A DNA stretch of 64,000 nt from the NCBI GenBank assembly GCA_036365515.1, contig CM070873.1, forward strand, positions 85,147,948 to 85,211,947, in the 5' to 3' direction. The notes under the pieces are model-generated. The model was not told the origin of the DNA, did no database searches, and was given only the letters and a program-made list of their open reading frames with translations. Every line of letters begins with the position of its first letter. The first letter of the stretch is position 1. Shown here in pieces: positions 23,001-34,358 of this stretch. The translations under genes were made by a program, and so were the position numbers. This stretch comes from Torymus aiolomorphi. Taxonomy: Eukaryota; Arthropoda; Insecta; Hymenoptera; Torymidae.

Positions 23001-23159
23001 GCTGAAGCAGTTGCGAAATCATTTATCGAAGGGCGCATCATCGCGCAAAATGAGAACGACCTGTGATAGGCGTAAAAATAATTTCCGCGGGGTTCTCTTC
23101 TGATCTGTCAAAGATGTCTGAGCGCACCACCGTACAAAACAAAAACAAGCGCATGCTCC

Positions 23160-23589
23160 AATAACTCGCCCGGTGTGTCAAAGCTCACCGCATTCTCTGC
23201 TCTGCGTACCATCCCGCTCCCTCACGTAGGCGCGCACACGCGCTGAATCACAATCCCAGCTGGCGAGAAAAAACGGAACTAGCTTACCAGGAATTCGGAA
23301 ATTTTCGCGCCAGCTCCGCCCACATTTTTTCGTGAGTAAGCTCGGCCAAGTGTTCGCCTCGACTCCCCCCACCCAGAGTGCTCCGCTCGAGCAGACGCGG
23401 GAGCTATTAAACTGGGCTCAAGCTCCTCTCTCGCCAAAGATCAGCAGCATTTGTGGAGAGTCCTCTTGGCAGTGACGGACGTCCAACTACACAGAGCTTG
23501 AGAGCTGGTGCTAATACGCAACCTGCGTGAGAACGGACGTGATTTTTTGCCACATTACGTTGCGCGAAAGCCCTCAAGAGAAAGTCAAA
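23160..23589 (+). promoter_or_regulatory. Probable promoter and 5' untranslated region of the small two-exon gene
   Basis: This block is much richer in G+C and CpG than its surroundings and leads directly to an ATG with a strong splice donor 16 nt later. A TATTAAA at 23405-23411 could act as a TATA element, with ATCAGCAG at about 23440-23447 as a loose initiator match; the spacing is slightly long. A purine-rich leader follows. The transcription start is not determined. Confidence 0.5.
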
Positions 23590-23605
23590 ATGGAGCTCGC
23601 CAAAG
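23590..23605 (+). CDS. First coding exon of a small Ser/Thr/Gln-rich protein
   Basis: ATG in the context GTCAAAATGG opens a reading frame encoding MELAK and then reaches AAAG|GTAAGT, a consensus splice donor, after one base of the next codon. The exon starts inside a CpG-rich 5' region. It joins in phase with the exon at 24937, where the split codon becomes Val. Additional alternatively spliced exons in the 1.3-kb intron cannot be excluded. Confidence 0.62.
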
Positions 23606-24527
23606 GTAAGTCATTTCTGGGGTCTCAATTTCTATTTTTTTTATTCATATCATTAAGTTTATCACTTTTTCCAATAAAGGGTTATATATCGAAGGTCTAT
23701 ATTCTATACATATACAACATATTTGTTATAGTAAAATAATTTTATATTCATTAGTTTTTCGCATCACTCAAGATTTGTAAATTAGTGAAAGTTTTTATAC
23801 TGACTTATTGCACGAGAAATGTGTGTCTAATGGAAATCTTATTTTATATTTAGAACAAGGTATATAGTTACCGTTCAAAGAAGAAAATAAAAAAAAACAG
23901 TTATTTTTAACTGAAATTTCATACAGCAAATATATTTACCGGAATTTACAAGACACACGAGTCGTACGAATCGAGTTACAAAGGAAAAACAATATTTTTT
24001 TCTTTACTTTTTTTTACTTACTAATTTTCTCTTTATACTTAAACGTATAACCATAAACATTATATGACAATTGACTTTTGCATAGATTTTATTACTTTAA
24101 TTTTCAAAAAATCAAATAAAATTGATATCATTTTTTGAAAATTTTTGAAAGGTATTCTTTAATTTTCGTTCAGTTGTTATAAATTGAAAAACGATACATT
24201 CATAATATTGTTGAAATAAGTATTTGTTTTACCAAAATTTATTTATTAAAGTCATCGGTTGACCGCTTATTCACAATATAGTATTCATAGTAAAAAATAT
24301 TTCTTAAAATAAAGAGTTTCGACAAATATAAATTAGGTATAGGTATTTATTTAGCAGTACTAGATACAGGACTTCAGAATAGAAATAATAACTAGTCTCC
24401 ACGGGCTCACTTACATGACATTTTATGTATCAGATATAAGACCATATAATATTCACACTTATTTAGAAAGTAAGTCTGACTGTGCACATATAAATATTTT
24501 TTTATGTACCTAGATATATTTGTATTA

Positions 24528-24738
24528 CACGGAGAAAAATTTAATAGGAAAAATTACTATTTTCTATAGTAACGGTGAGACAGACTCAAATTTTCATGAA
24601 AATTACTACAATTTATAGTAAAAATTGCTATTATTTTGTAATTTTTACGAAATATTTTAGTAATATTTATAAAAAAATGAGTCTGTCCCTCGTTTACTAT
24701 CAAAAATAGTAATTTTTCCTACTAAATTTGTCTCCGTG
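24528..24738. mobile_element. CACGGAGA MITE in the intron of the small gene
   Basis: Ends CACGGAGAAAAATTTAATAGG and its inverse (TAAATTTGTCTCCGTG) bound 211 bp, with further inner pairing around AAAATTACTAT and TGAGTCTGTC. The longer copy at 49028-49745 has the same terminal CACGGAGAGAAATTT and inner ACAGACTG blocks, so this is a dispersed family. Flanking duplication is unclear. Confidence 0.8.
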
Positions 24739-24936
24739 AAGATATAATTATGAACTTCATAGTTAAATTGCTTTTTATGTTCATTCAACATTATTTATCA
24801 TACTGACTTATTTGTTTTTATTAAAAATGAAAATTTTAATTATTAGAAGCATGGCTAGAAATTAAATGTAGTCAATATTTCTACGTTTTACTGCTTATAT
24901 TCAATAGAAAGACAATCTATTTCTCTTTGTCAACAG

Positions 24937-25145
24937 TTGACAATAATGAGTCGAGTCTCGTCGAGCAGTCATCGACCATGAACGTGACGTCACAGACACA
25001 GTCAGTGACGACTTCTAAGTCCGTGCAGAGCGTACAGATGAAGCAGGTCGTTGAGTCGTCCCATTCCGTCAAATCCGTCTCTGCCTCATCAACCAAGTCG
25101 CAATCTTCCTTCGAAGTCGAAGAGACGATCGAATACGAAGAATAA
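24937..25145 (+). CDS. Second exon: Ser/Thr/Val/Gln-rich small protein, C-terminal 69 residues
   Basis: A pyrimidine-rich acceptor (TTTCTCTTTGTCAACAG) precedes the exon, which reads in phase with the 16-nt first exon to give a predicted 74-residue protein. Composition is striking: repeated Ser-Val, Thr-Ser and Gln-Ser pairs (e.g. TSKSVQSVQMKQVVESSHS), no cysteine, no predicted membrane segment, and an acidic C-terminal tail EVEETIEYEE. The codons are G+C-richer than the surrounding DNA (many TCG, GTC, ACG), which supports real coding use. A TAA stop follows. Possible 3' polyadenylation signal AATAAA at 25665-25670. I do not recognise the family; the low-complexity body and acidic tail resemble linker regions of cytoskeletal or muscle proteins only superficially. 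Confidence 0.62.
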
Positions 25146-26008
25146 GAGTGAGATCTCCATCTTCCTCCTGGTCGCGATGTGTACCACAAGAGACGAAATC
25201 CAGACTGGAAACAAAGCTACGCTACCCATGCACATTTACTTAATCTGATACGTACGCGACTGGCATGAAAGCAATTGTATATTATAGTGCCTGAATCACA
25301 AGTACGTTGCCCGATATTTCACGGTTGTTGAGAAATGTTTTAGATATAGGAGATTACTTAGGATCGAGGTATTATTATTAGTATATTACGGTACATGGGG
25401 CGTAAAAGCGATTTTAAAAATTTACAGAATGTGTAAAATCGCATTTCACGCAGACTGCTTCGAAAACCGACATTTTAATGATAAGAAAATCGATATGAAA
25501 AGATGTAGTTTTGAAGATTTTGAACGGAAAGCTGTGATTTTGTAATATCATTGATTTTTATTATTACTGAACTAGTCACTAGTATGGCTGATGTTAAAGA
25601 TGTATAAAGAGCAATTTTTGTTAAAATTCAATCAACACCAATTGTGTCATTCATACGTAATTTTAATAAATAATATTAATTAGTTTTGAAAAATACAGAA
25701 AACCACGCAAACATTAAAAAAGAACAGTTACATCTAAGAATCTTAATACTAAATATACTTCGTTAATTTCTAGTTTAATAAATAACTTGACTTTAATTCA
25801 GTAATCTACAAAATATCCAGGGCGAATTTTTCTCTATATAAAGAAAAACAAAAGCGGTATCAATAGAAATAACATTGACAAATGTTTTTACAAACGAAAA
25901 ATTGATTTGTTGGCTTTTCTAGTGGTTAAAAAAACAAGTAGATGTGATGTCAAAAGAATGCGAGACCTCCAGTAAGACAGTGAGAAAACGGGGAAAGCAA
26001 GAGCGAAG

Positions 26009-26010
<2 letters not shown>
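25146..26010. other. Probable 3' untranslated region, then A/T-rich DNA
   Basis: The first few hundred bases after the stop are plausible 3' UTR. AATAAA occurs at 25665-25670. Nothing else recognised. Confidence 0.45.

Positions 26011-26102
<92 letters not shown>
26011..26102. repeat. (GA)n microsatellite
   Basis: About 92 bp of uninterrupted GA dinucleotide, polypurine on the plus strand. Glu/Arg and Ser/Leu open frames across it are artefacts. Confidence 0.97.
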
Positions 26103-26105
<3 letters not shown>

Positions 26106-27871
26106 TATGAAGAGGTAACAAGAATGTCGAGGCTCCCTTTGGCTCAATCGCAATCTGGACTGTTTCCAACTGACGGGGAGTCGAGGTGGAGTACGCACGA
26201 ATAATTTCCTTTGTCCGCATAACACGCCTGTGCTTACATTGTTTGATTTTCGCCAACTATTTTTGCCAAACTCCCGGGAGTTGTTGCCTCTGTCGGATTT
26301 ATGCCCGGATTACTTTTCGCCGATTCTTTTTTTTTCTTCTCTTTTGACCAGGCCGTTAATTTCTTTAATTAAGACAGCTGTTGCTCGTTTATTCAGCCGT
26401 TTTCTTTCCTTCATTACGCATACATCACTGACACGGGTACATTCAGGTCTTTGTTAGTCTGCCCTATTATTAGACTTTAACTCTTTATTTTTTTTTTATT
26501 TTTTCTTTTTTGTGAATTTCGAAATATCACGACTTTGCGCAGTTACATAAAGAAAAATGTTTACGAAATTGGTAACTAAATATTTTTAGTTCTGTGATTT
26601 TTTTCGCAATATTAATGATAATATATTCTGAAAATAAATATAAGTTTTAAATTTTGTATAATAATGTCAGAAACGAATCAAGGTACTTATTGAAAATCAT
26701 AAATACAAATGTTGCATCATTTAAGTCTTTTGCGGAGACTATTAATTGAAAGTTACCTACATCTTATTGTTAGGTTAAGTTAGCTATTTGTATTATTTGT
26801 TATAAAACCTGTTAAAAATAAAGGAGTCAAAAACAGATTAATTGTTCGATTTTTTAAAAACCATAATGACGACAACTAAACAATAAACAGATGCTCATAC
26901 TTAGGCATGGGTAGTTCAGCTACCGGAGAGCCGTAGCGAAAACAGAACATACCGGCTCAATCCCCGATGGCAACATCCCGTGCCATTTTTTTTATCCTCC
27001 TTCATTTAATATTAATTACTAGCCTTCATTATTAACAATAATGAAACAGAAATACATGTTATGTCTCTTTACACGTTAGGAAAATTGGACAAGGAACAAA
27101 ATGAGCCCTTCCAATTTTAAATCGGATCAAAAATAAAAAAGCTTTATATCGTTTATTGAATTTGTTTTTTATTGACGATATTTATTTTTTCAATGATAAA
27201 ATTTTGTTCAACTTTTTTTTTGCTTTAAGAACCATATTTTTATATGATATCTTTTGTTATATAATGACATGTGAACAAACGATTATAAATGAATTTTAAA
27301 TATGACGAATTCTCGCCCCCAAGCCACTCAAACGCGTATTTTGTTTACGTTCAGACACAGAGGTACTCTTTGAGCATCTAATAAAACAATACTACTTTAA
27401 ATTACAATAACTTGAAAACGGTCCCACTATAGTATGTCTGATTTTTCATTACAATGTTCTAAATTCGTCCCTTAATAACATGTATGGTTTTGAAAGAATT
27501 TTCCCAGAAAATGTCATTTCTATTACGTCTCTTTATATAACCTACGTATTGAAAGTTCGAACTTTGAGGATTTATATTTCGAAAATGGCTCTATTGAGGT
27601 CTCCGAAATTTTAACCACTGTTTAATTTAAAATGAAGACTGCTCTTGTGTGATTACTTTAAAGAGAGTTTAAAAAAATCACATCAAATTGTTATATTTTA
27701 ATAAACCGACAGTTTGCCACTCAGCACAGTTACCGACTCACCGTACTTGAGCCCGAATTGGCGCGATTAGCATTCGCGGTTAGTAACTGAAAAAATTAGT
27801 AGATGATCCTCTGTTTCGCTACTTAGGGCTTTGATTGATTGCACTAGAAGCCTGTTCATTTTTTTTGCGAT
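26103..27871. other. No gene seen
   Basis: A/T-rich DNA with no supported coding sequence or long repeat. Confidence 0.45.
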
Positions 27872-27875
27872 TTAA

Positions 27876-28409
27876 GGTGGCTTCGGCGCGTGGTGCCGTA
27901 TCAAGTCGAGGTCCCACTGGGGCCCTTCTTGGTTTTGTCAATTTTTAACATTTTAATCTTAGTAGTTACTTCCAAACTACTTCAGCAAGTCTTAAAAAGT
28001 CACAGTTTTGTTAAAAAATGAAAAAAATCGACATTCTTATTACTTATGTGTTTGTCTGCTCCTAGAGCCGATACGCAAAAGCATGTTTACACAGTTTATC
28101 GCTAATATTTCTTTAATTTGATCGTTAACTCATATTTATGATGACAGCATTGGAATCTTAATTAAAAAATCTTCAATATTATAAACTGTTTTATAAAAAC
28201 TATTTATTTATAATGGAATAAATACAAAATGAATGTCTTTTCCCATAAGGTTACATGTTAAAAAAAAAAAATTATAAACCTTGTTTTCTCTAAAATTTGG
28301 TCTTTGACCTTGCATTTTCTTGACAGAAATGAAAAGTTTAATGCTCAAAGAATATTTTTGTAAAGTTTCAGAAATGTTTCTGGATTTATAAAAACTCGCC
28401 GAAGCCACC
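27876..28409. mobile_element. TTAA-flanked non-autonomous element, 534 bp
   Basis: The left end GGTGGCTTCGGCG and right end CGCCGAAGCCACC are perfect 13-bp inverse copies, flanked by TTAA at 27872-27875 and 28410-28413. The interior is A/T-rich and non-coding. It is another Kolobok- or piggyBac-type derivative with GG-initial ends but a different terminal sequence from the three at 13.9-18.6 kb. Confidence 0.85.
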
Positions 28410-28413
28410 TTAA

Positions 28414-29075
28414 CAGATACCTTTGTTATTTTAATAAATATCATCTGTTGATTCCGTATATTTTTTAATTTGAAATTATAAGTATTAAAATTTCTACTTA
28501 CATTAGTAAATATTTTTCCATATAATTTATTTATACTTTCAAATAATGGGGTTTATATTTGTGCAAAGTCGAGTTCGCTAAAGGAATATAATTTTATATT
28601 TAAATGTACATTAAAAAAAATAATTTGATGTAATTTTACTTTTCTTTTTGAAAAAGCATTCTGCTAGAGCATTAGCAGTGGTTTCTTTTCTAAATTAAGA
28701 ATAGTGTGCACATGTGTGTGTATGATTATACCAGAGGAAAAAAATGATTTCTAAAAAACTCGTTTTTCTACGTACAACGTTATTTAGAGTAACATGAGTT
28801 AATTCATTAGTTAATTAAGCAGATATATTGATCCATAAATTTCAGAGATTTTAACGGTTGAATTTCTTTTATATCTTATTCAAATTGTTATTTATCAAAA
28901 AAGTCTTCATTTTGCAATATGTATGTAAAACTCTATTAAAATTCGACACTTTCGCACATTCATTCATGTTTGACATACTTGAAATGGAAAATTGAGGTAT
29001 TTTCTATATTAGTCTAGAAGCCGACAACAAATTATGTTGCCATTTCAATGTCACGCCTGTACCCCATTTCTTTAG
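28414..29075. other. No gene seen
   Basis: A/T-rich sequence without recognisable features. Confidence 0.45.
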
Positions 29076-29179
29076 ACGTATTTTGGGCTGCTGAATCTGA
29101 ATTTCAAGAGTGGTCAGTCTAAAAGACGTAAAAAGTTATAAACAAAGTAATTATTTGAAACGCCATAGTCGCTTCCGAA

Positions 29180-29312
29180 CTAAAAGGCGTTATCTGGGAA
29201 TCCACTTGAAAAAGACGTTATCTGAGAGATCAGTTTATGAATGCGTTATCTGGAAAACCGGTTGAAAAAAGGCGTTATCTGCTGAAGTCCAGTTGTAGAA
29301 GGCATTATCTTG
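29180..29312. repeat. 29-bp minisatellite, five units
   Basis: The core AAGGCGTTATCTG recurs at spacings of 28, 28, 29 and 30 bp (GTTATC landmark at about 29189, 29217, 29245, 29274, then a CATTATC variant at 29303). Spacer halves vary around AATCCACTTGAAA. Confidence 0.88.
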
Positions 29313-29815
29313 CGTGATGATGTTATTTGCTTCTATTCGCGACAATATATCCAAATTAAAACATCGCAGCAAGCAAGTAACTTGATTCTCAATTTTTATT
29401 TTGTATTTCGAAACTTTTTTGCTATTATACTGTCATGGGGATTTCCATACTTATTTAGAAACACTCTTGTAGTTTTCGAGATACGAGCAATCAAAGCTTT
29501 TTGACGCGCTTATTATCGCTATGTACCGAGCGCAGTAGTCAAGCGCTGTATACTTGTACTCACTCTACTTCGCTTGTGTCAATTGTATAAGTATTATCGC
29601 GAAAAATCAAACCGATAAAAACCACTGCTAAGTGCTTTTGCAATAGTACATTGTGCAACAAGGGGAGAGAATAAGCTATTTCTAGCGAGTGCTTAAAACA
29701 TCTCACCCGAGATTTTTTAACGAGGGCATGACAGGGCCTTTTTTGCGTGTGTGAGTGGTAGAGAGGATTGGATATTTCGAGTCGTAAAAACGCATTTCTA
29801 CCTAAAAAAAGAGGA

Positions 29816-29935
29816 GAAATGGGCCATTTCTCACCTGTTATTCATTTCTCACCTGTTTTGATGGTAGAAATGGCCATTTCTCACCAGTTATTCATTTCTC
29901 ACCTGTTTTCAGGATAAAAATAGCTATTTCGCACC
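29816..29935. repeat. Short tandem block based on CATTTCTCACCTGTT
   Basis: Four to five imperfect copies of TTTCTCACC(T/A)GTT occur in paired arrangement, with GAAATGGCCATTTCTCACC recurring about 56 bp apart. GGCCATTTC dyads overlap the units. Confidence 0.85.
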
Positions 29936-30150
29936 AGTTTCATAAAATACGCTCGAAATACGAAAATTTCTCTCCCACTTTTACGTGTGGAAAAGCCCTC
30001 ATTTCATACCTGAGTTGAAAAAAAATACTTTTTGAACCTCGGAGCGCAAAATTCCACTTTTGACCGATTCTCGCCCTAGGATGTAAAGTGATTTACTTTT
30101 GACTGAGCAGCATCCCAACCGTCGGATTCAGTAACCCAAAATATGTCTAA

Positions 30151-32083
30151 AAAGCTTAATCATTTTTTTTCGAAAATATTCTCTAATAACCCGATTATTA
30201 TATAAAGCCATTATTGAAAATTGTATTATTATAAAAAGATTGAGAATGTTAACCTTCTACTGGTCCAGCTACCAACAATCATGAAAACTTTATTATAGAA
30301 AGTTCCACAACACGAAAAAAAAGAAACATGGCAAGTTAAAAAAAGATTGTAAAAAATATACCGACTCATAAAAAATTAAGAGTACAGTACCATAAGTTTT
30401 ATAACATTTTACCACTCTCTTTCTGAGATCAATAATTAATTTAATGGAATAATAGTTTGAGTTTGAGGAAACTAATTGCGAACGAATTCACAACGGTCCT
30501 TTTCACATTTTTATAAAAATTAAGATACATCCTCTATTCTTTTAAGTACTGAAAAAAAAAATGAAAAGAAAAATGAGCTGGCAAAATAGTAGATAATTTC
30601 AGAATTTTTCTTTAGAAAACAAGAAAAGCCAAGATGCGGAATTGTATAGACACTTGATCAGACACTGTCATCAAAGATGACATCATTTGCACCATGGGAG
30701 CAATGAGAGTGCGCTAGTCTACAAACCATAAGTCGTAGGATTCGAGAAAATGAGATCGAGATGATCCCCAATGGGCAAAAAGAATTAGTCTCATCTCAAA
30801 AGACGTGCAGAGGCGATTGCTCTAGCTGCCGTAGAGATAGATATCCAATTAGCACCTTAAGAGTCTTCGAACTCGTCATGCGTCTTTTTCTTCATAGTTG
30901 CTCATCTTCTGCTCTTTTGTTGCGATTCTGTTTATGTGTTGTTCAGATGTATTATATATTATAAGAACCTCCGAAGATGCGCGTAAAAGGAGAAAACAAG
31001 CCAGAATTTATCATTGTATTTTTTTCTTAAATCTTCTTTATTTACTTTATAACGAATAGGTCTATTATTCTCTTATAATATGCATTTAAGAATTATAAAC
31101 TGGATTCTCTTACCACAAAAAAATGACACTTTTAATGGTGTTCTTTGGTAGGTGTGGGAGGAAAATCGGATGAGTATTTAAAAAAAAAAATAATTAAATT
31201 TAACTCTCCTGCTAGCTGCTTCTTACATTATAAATAAGTTACTCCTCGGGGGCCTTTCCGTACATCACAAGCACCGCATACGTAGGTAATACATATGCTG
31301 GATCTTTTTGACTCCACTTATTTATTATTTTTACAGAAACGATATTTTAAAAATTTATTTTTTTAATTTTTTATTATGAATTGAGTTTTGGGGTCGCTTT
31401 TTACGGATCTGGAATTTGATTTTGAAAATAGATTTTTGTAATTTATTTAATGAACAACAAAATTCATCATCATATCAGAAAAATTCATGAGTGTTTGTAA
31501 AATTAATGTTAGACCAGGGAAAAAACTTTGCAAAAATTGTTTGGCTAGATTTGGAAAAGAAATTGGTAATTTTAAAGGAGAATTTACATATTGTATTGAT
31601 CCATATAAAAGACATAGGTCTAAAATTTTTAACGGATTAGAAATTTTAACATTGTAATAAATACATTTTTAAAACTAAAAGGGAAGGGAGAATTATACAA
31701 AATAAAAGATATATTTCGTAAAAAAGATACGAAGTTGAATTTATTATTTTATGTTTGAAATTTAAAAATTTGGTGTTTATTTTATAAAAAAAAAAAACAA
31801 CTTTTACATTATTTCGATATGCGTTTAATTTCATTTAAGCAGGGGCTTTCTCCAAGGAGCGTATTTAATGGGTGCTTTCTTGGGCCCTAATATTGTTGCC
31901 TGTAAAGTAATTTAAATTCTAAATTAAAGAAGAACTAATCGATTTTTGGGTAAAAAGAAATAAAATTTAAACAATGTATTCAGAAGTTTCAACAAATTTA
32001 ATAAGCTGTATGTCACACATGTTGCTTAAATTTTTGGGATCAATGTTAAAAAATGTTGTCAAACCTTCGTCGACCAATATATT
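30151..32083. other. No gene seen
   Basis: A/T-rich DNA. Open frames here are short and unrecognised. Confidence 0.45.
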
Positions 32084-32199
32084 GATTCCTCCTAGAGGAA
32101 GCTTTGTAATAGTAAAATTTTAAGTTTGGTTAAATCGCTCTAGAAACACGAATAGAGGTGATAGAAGTTCGAATCATATGATTTTAAAAACTGTCTGGA

Positions 32200-32231
<32 letters not shown>

Positions 32232-32237
32232 TGTGTT

Positions 32238-32274
<37 letters not shown>

Positions 32275-32291
32275 GTGTATGTGTGGATGGA

Positions 32292-32380
<89 letters not shown>

Positions 32381-32388
32381 ATGGATGT

Positions 32389-32430
<42 letters not shown>

Positions 32431-33000
32431 CGTTTTATCTCAGGATCTATTCGATCGATTTTAACCGGACAGGTCACATTTTGTTTTGTTTCCTTGTGTG
32501 AATGGGGGAAGAAAATCCTCTTTTTGATTCGCCGATGCATTTTTCGCAAAATTCATTTTTGCGTTTTTTTAATGATACCATTGAGATATTTGAACCGGAC
32601 AGATAACATTCGAAAGAGCATAAAAAATCCTATATTAAAAAAAAATACGTTAGCTATTGCGGTTCTTTTGTTATTAACAAAAACGTGTTTTTTTTAAAAA
32701 GCTTATAACTCCAAAAATAAACGGTCAATTTAAAAAAAAAAAATCATGATGATGCAGAATATAAATAGCTATAATCTGTAAAAATTTGAATTCATTCTGT
32801 CGACTAGTTTTTGAGAAAAAAATTAAGAAATGAAAAAAATGCGTTTTGCACGAAGCATGTTTACTTTAGTAAAATTGACTTAATCGCTTTGAAATTCCTT
32901 GTAGAGTTAGATTTTGGATAGCTCTGGGCTAAGTTCTTTGAGCTAAATTATTGGTCAATAAATTTCAGAGATATTTGAGGTTAAATTTTTGTTAACCTCG
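32084..33000 (+). repeat. Hairpin/microsatellite family copy with a long GT run
   Basis: Starts with TTCCTCCTAGAGGAA (32086-32100), then GCTTTGTAATAGTAA, an imperfect GT array (about 32199-32430) broken by two GGATGGATGT motifs, the CTCAGGATCTATTCGATCGA block, and about 550 bp shared with the copies at 42.5-43.97 kb (inverse) and 45.62-46.6 kb. Shared inner landmarks are GTTCTTTTGTTATTAACAAA and TTTCAGAGATATTTGAGGTT. Confidence 0.9.
32199..32430. repeat. (GT)n microsatellite
   Basis: About 230 bp of mainly GT dinucleotide with GTGC and GGATG interruptions. Cys/Val and Thr/His open frames across it are artefacts. Confidence 0.97.
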
Positions 33001-33272
33001 TTAGTTTTTATATGAAATTCACTAAAATCAATTAAATTGATTTCATCGCTAGTTTCATGATCGGTTGTAGTAGATTCAGTAAAATCAATGAAATTTATTT
33101 CTTCAATATTTTTAATTTCATGGTTATTTATAAAATTAATTTCTGTATTTTGAAATCGTTCATTGATACTTTTATTGTATTATTTTGTGGTTCAACAGTA
33201 TTAATATTTAAGCATTGTCTGAGTGACTCACAATCGTCAATTGAATTACTAAATTCTTTAATAAATTAAAAC
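33001..33272. other. No gene seen
   Basis: A/T-rich DNA between the repeat copy and the gag-like relic, with several TGAAATT(T) repeats. Nothing recognised. Confidence 0.4.
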
Positions 33273-33655
33273 CTATATTTTTGCTTCTTCACAATTCGAT
33301 GCTTCTTGTTCGGTCGAGTAAACCGTTTTTCTATAATAAAGACAACTAAGTTTATATTCGTTTATAGCAGAGCATTGAGTAGCTGTATATCCCATGTTTT
33401 GGCAATACTTGCAATTTTTTACATTTACATTGCCTTTGTTGAATTTACATATATTTATAGTGTGTCCCTCTTTATTAAAAATGACATAGTTATATTTTAT
33501 TGTTGATTGAATCGCAGTAGTCGTTTTCACTTTTGCAATAAATACATGTTGTACATCGGCAAAGTAAGGCATCATGACCTTCATTTTTACGAATTTGACA
33601 ATGAATTTCAAAAGGTTTTGAAAATTCCCAAAATGAAATACTGGTTTCATTGTTT
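33273..33655 (-). pseudogene. Retrotransposon gag fragment with degenerate zinc knuckles
   Basis: Minus-strand frame with KEGHTINICKFNKG followed by NCKYCQNMGYTATQCSA. The second is a recognisable CxxC-x4-(H)-x4-C knuckle in which the His position reads Tyr; the first is a partial knuckle lacking its CxxC. Lys/Asn-rich composition fits a Copia- or Gypsy-type gag. An in-frame break occurs near the start, and no protease or polymerase follows. It lies just downstream (minus strand) of the putative BEL LTR and belongs to a different element from the DUF1759-type gag at 39.1-39.7 kb. Confidence 0.5.
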
Positions 33656-33867
33656 CTTAACATTTTTGTATTCTATTTGAACTGCTTGTTTTATTGTTGT
33701 TATGCATTTGTTATTCTTTTATAGTTTAGAGTTTTCCCTTCTTTATCTTTTTCTTTTATATGTGATCCTTATTTGTCTTTTATATTTATATATTGTTTCC
33801 TTATTTACTTATTTTATTATATTTCTCTTTGTAATATCGTATTGTTATCTTTTTTCCTTTATAATAT

Positions 33868-34336
33868 TGTTTGAATAAAAAATTAAATGATTTATTTAAA
33901 TTCTATTAAGTTTATTTAAACAAGTTTCGTTACATTTGGTGATATATACGTCCGTTCGCTTCGAAAGCCAGAGAAAATCTGACGGGTTTTTTCGTTTGTA
34001 TCGCGTTGCTAAGAAACTATAGTAATTCAATTATTTTTGGAATCTTTTTTTGCGCAGTCAGAACGTCCACGAGTCTGCCTCTTCGCATCTCGTAACGTGA
34101 TTTCTCTTTATCGATTAATCAATCTTGAGAAATAGCTGCGGCCCCGTCGATGACAATCATCTCCGTGCTCGCGACCAAAAAACATAGAGCCTCTGCGCTT
34201 TACGTTTGCTCGGAAAAATTCCAAAAATAATCTTTACAATCAAAAGCACATAATAATTTAATAATAATAAATTTTGAAGCGAGCGGACTTGCAATTTATA
34301 ATAGTACAAGATTTTTAACTAATTTATAACGGAACA
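33868..34336 (-). mobile_element. Putative 3' LTR of the BEL/Pao element
   Basis: On the minus strand a purine-rich tract (GGGGGGAAGGAAA, 34349-34337) directly precedes TGTTCCG, the classic junction of polypurine tract and 3' LTR. Reading on, AATAAA signals occur near 33915 and 33895, and a TTCAAACA at 33868 would give TGTT...AACA ends and a length of about 469 bp. The distal boundary is uncertain: TATCACCA (33937) and a TTACA (33930s on the plus strand) are alternatives. No matching 5' LTR was found in the window. Confidence 0.5.
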
Positions 34337-34358
34337 TTTCCTTCCCCCCGTACAAAAC

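Larger units (their letters stand above)
29076..30150. repeat. Possible composite repeat bounded by about 27-bp inverted ends
   Basis: AGACGTATTTTGGGCTGCTG at 29076 is mirrored imperfectly near 30125-30150 (CAGTAACCCAAAATATGTCT). Between them lie the 29-bp minisatellite and the TTTCTCACCTGTT tandem block. The interior otherwise shows no coding segment. Confidence 0.5.

Noticed and set aside
25888..26256. Ser/Leu- and Glu/Arg-rich open frames up to 122 codons
   Set aside because: Translated (GA)n microsatellite.
32178..32697. Long Cys/Val-, Thr/His-rich open frames of 87-164 codons
   Set aside because: They are translations of the GT microsatellite in several frames and on both strands; no real gene.
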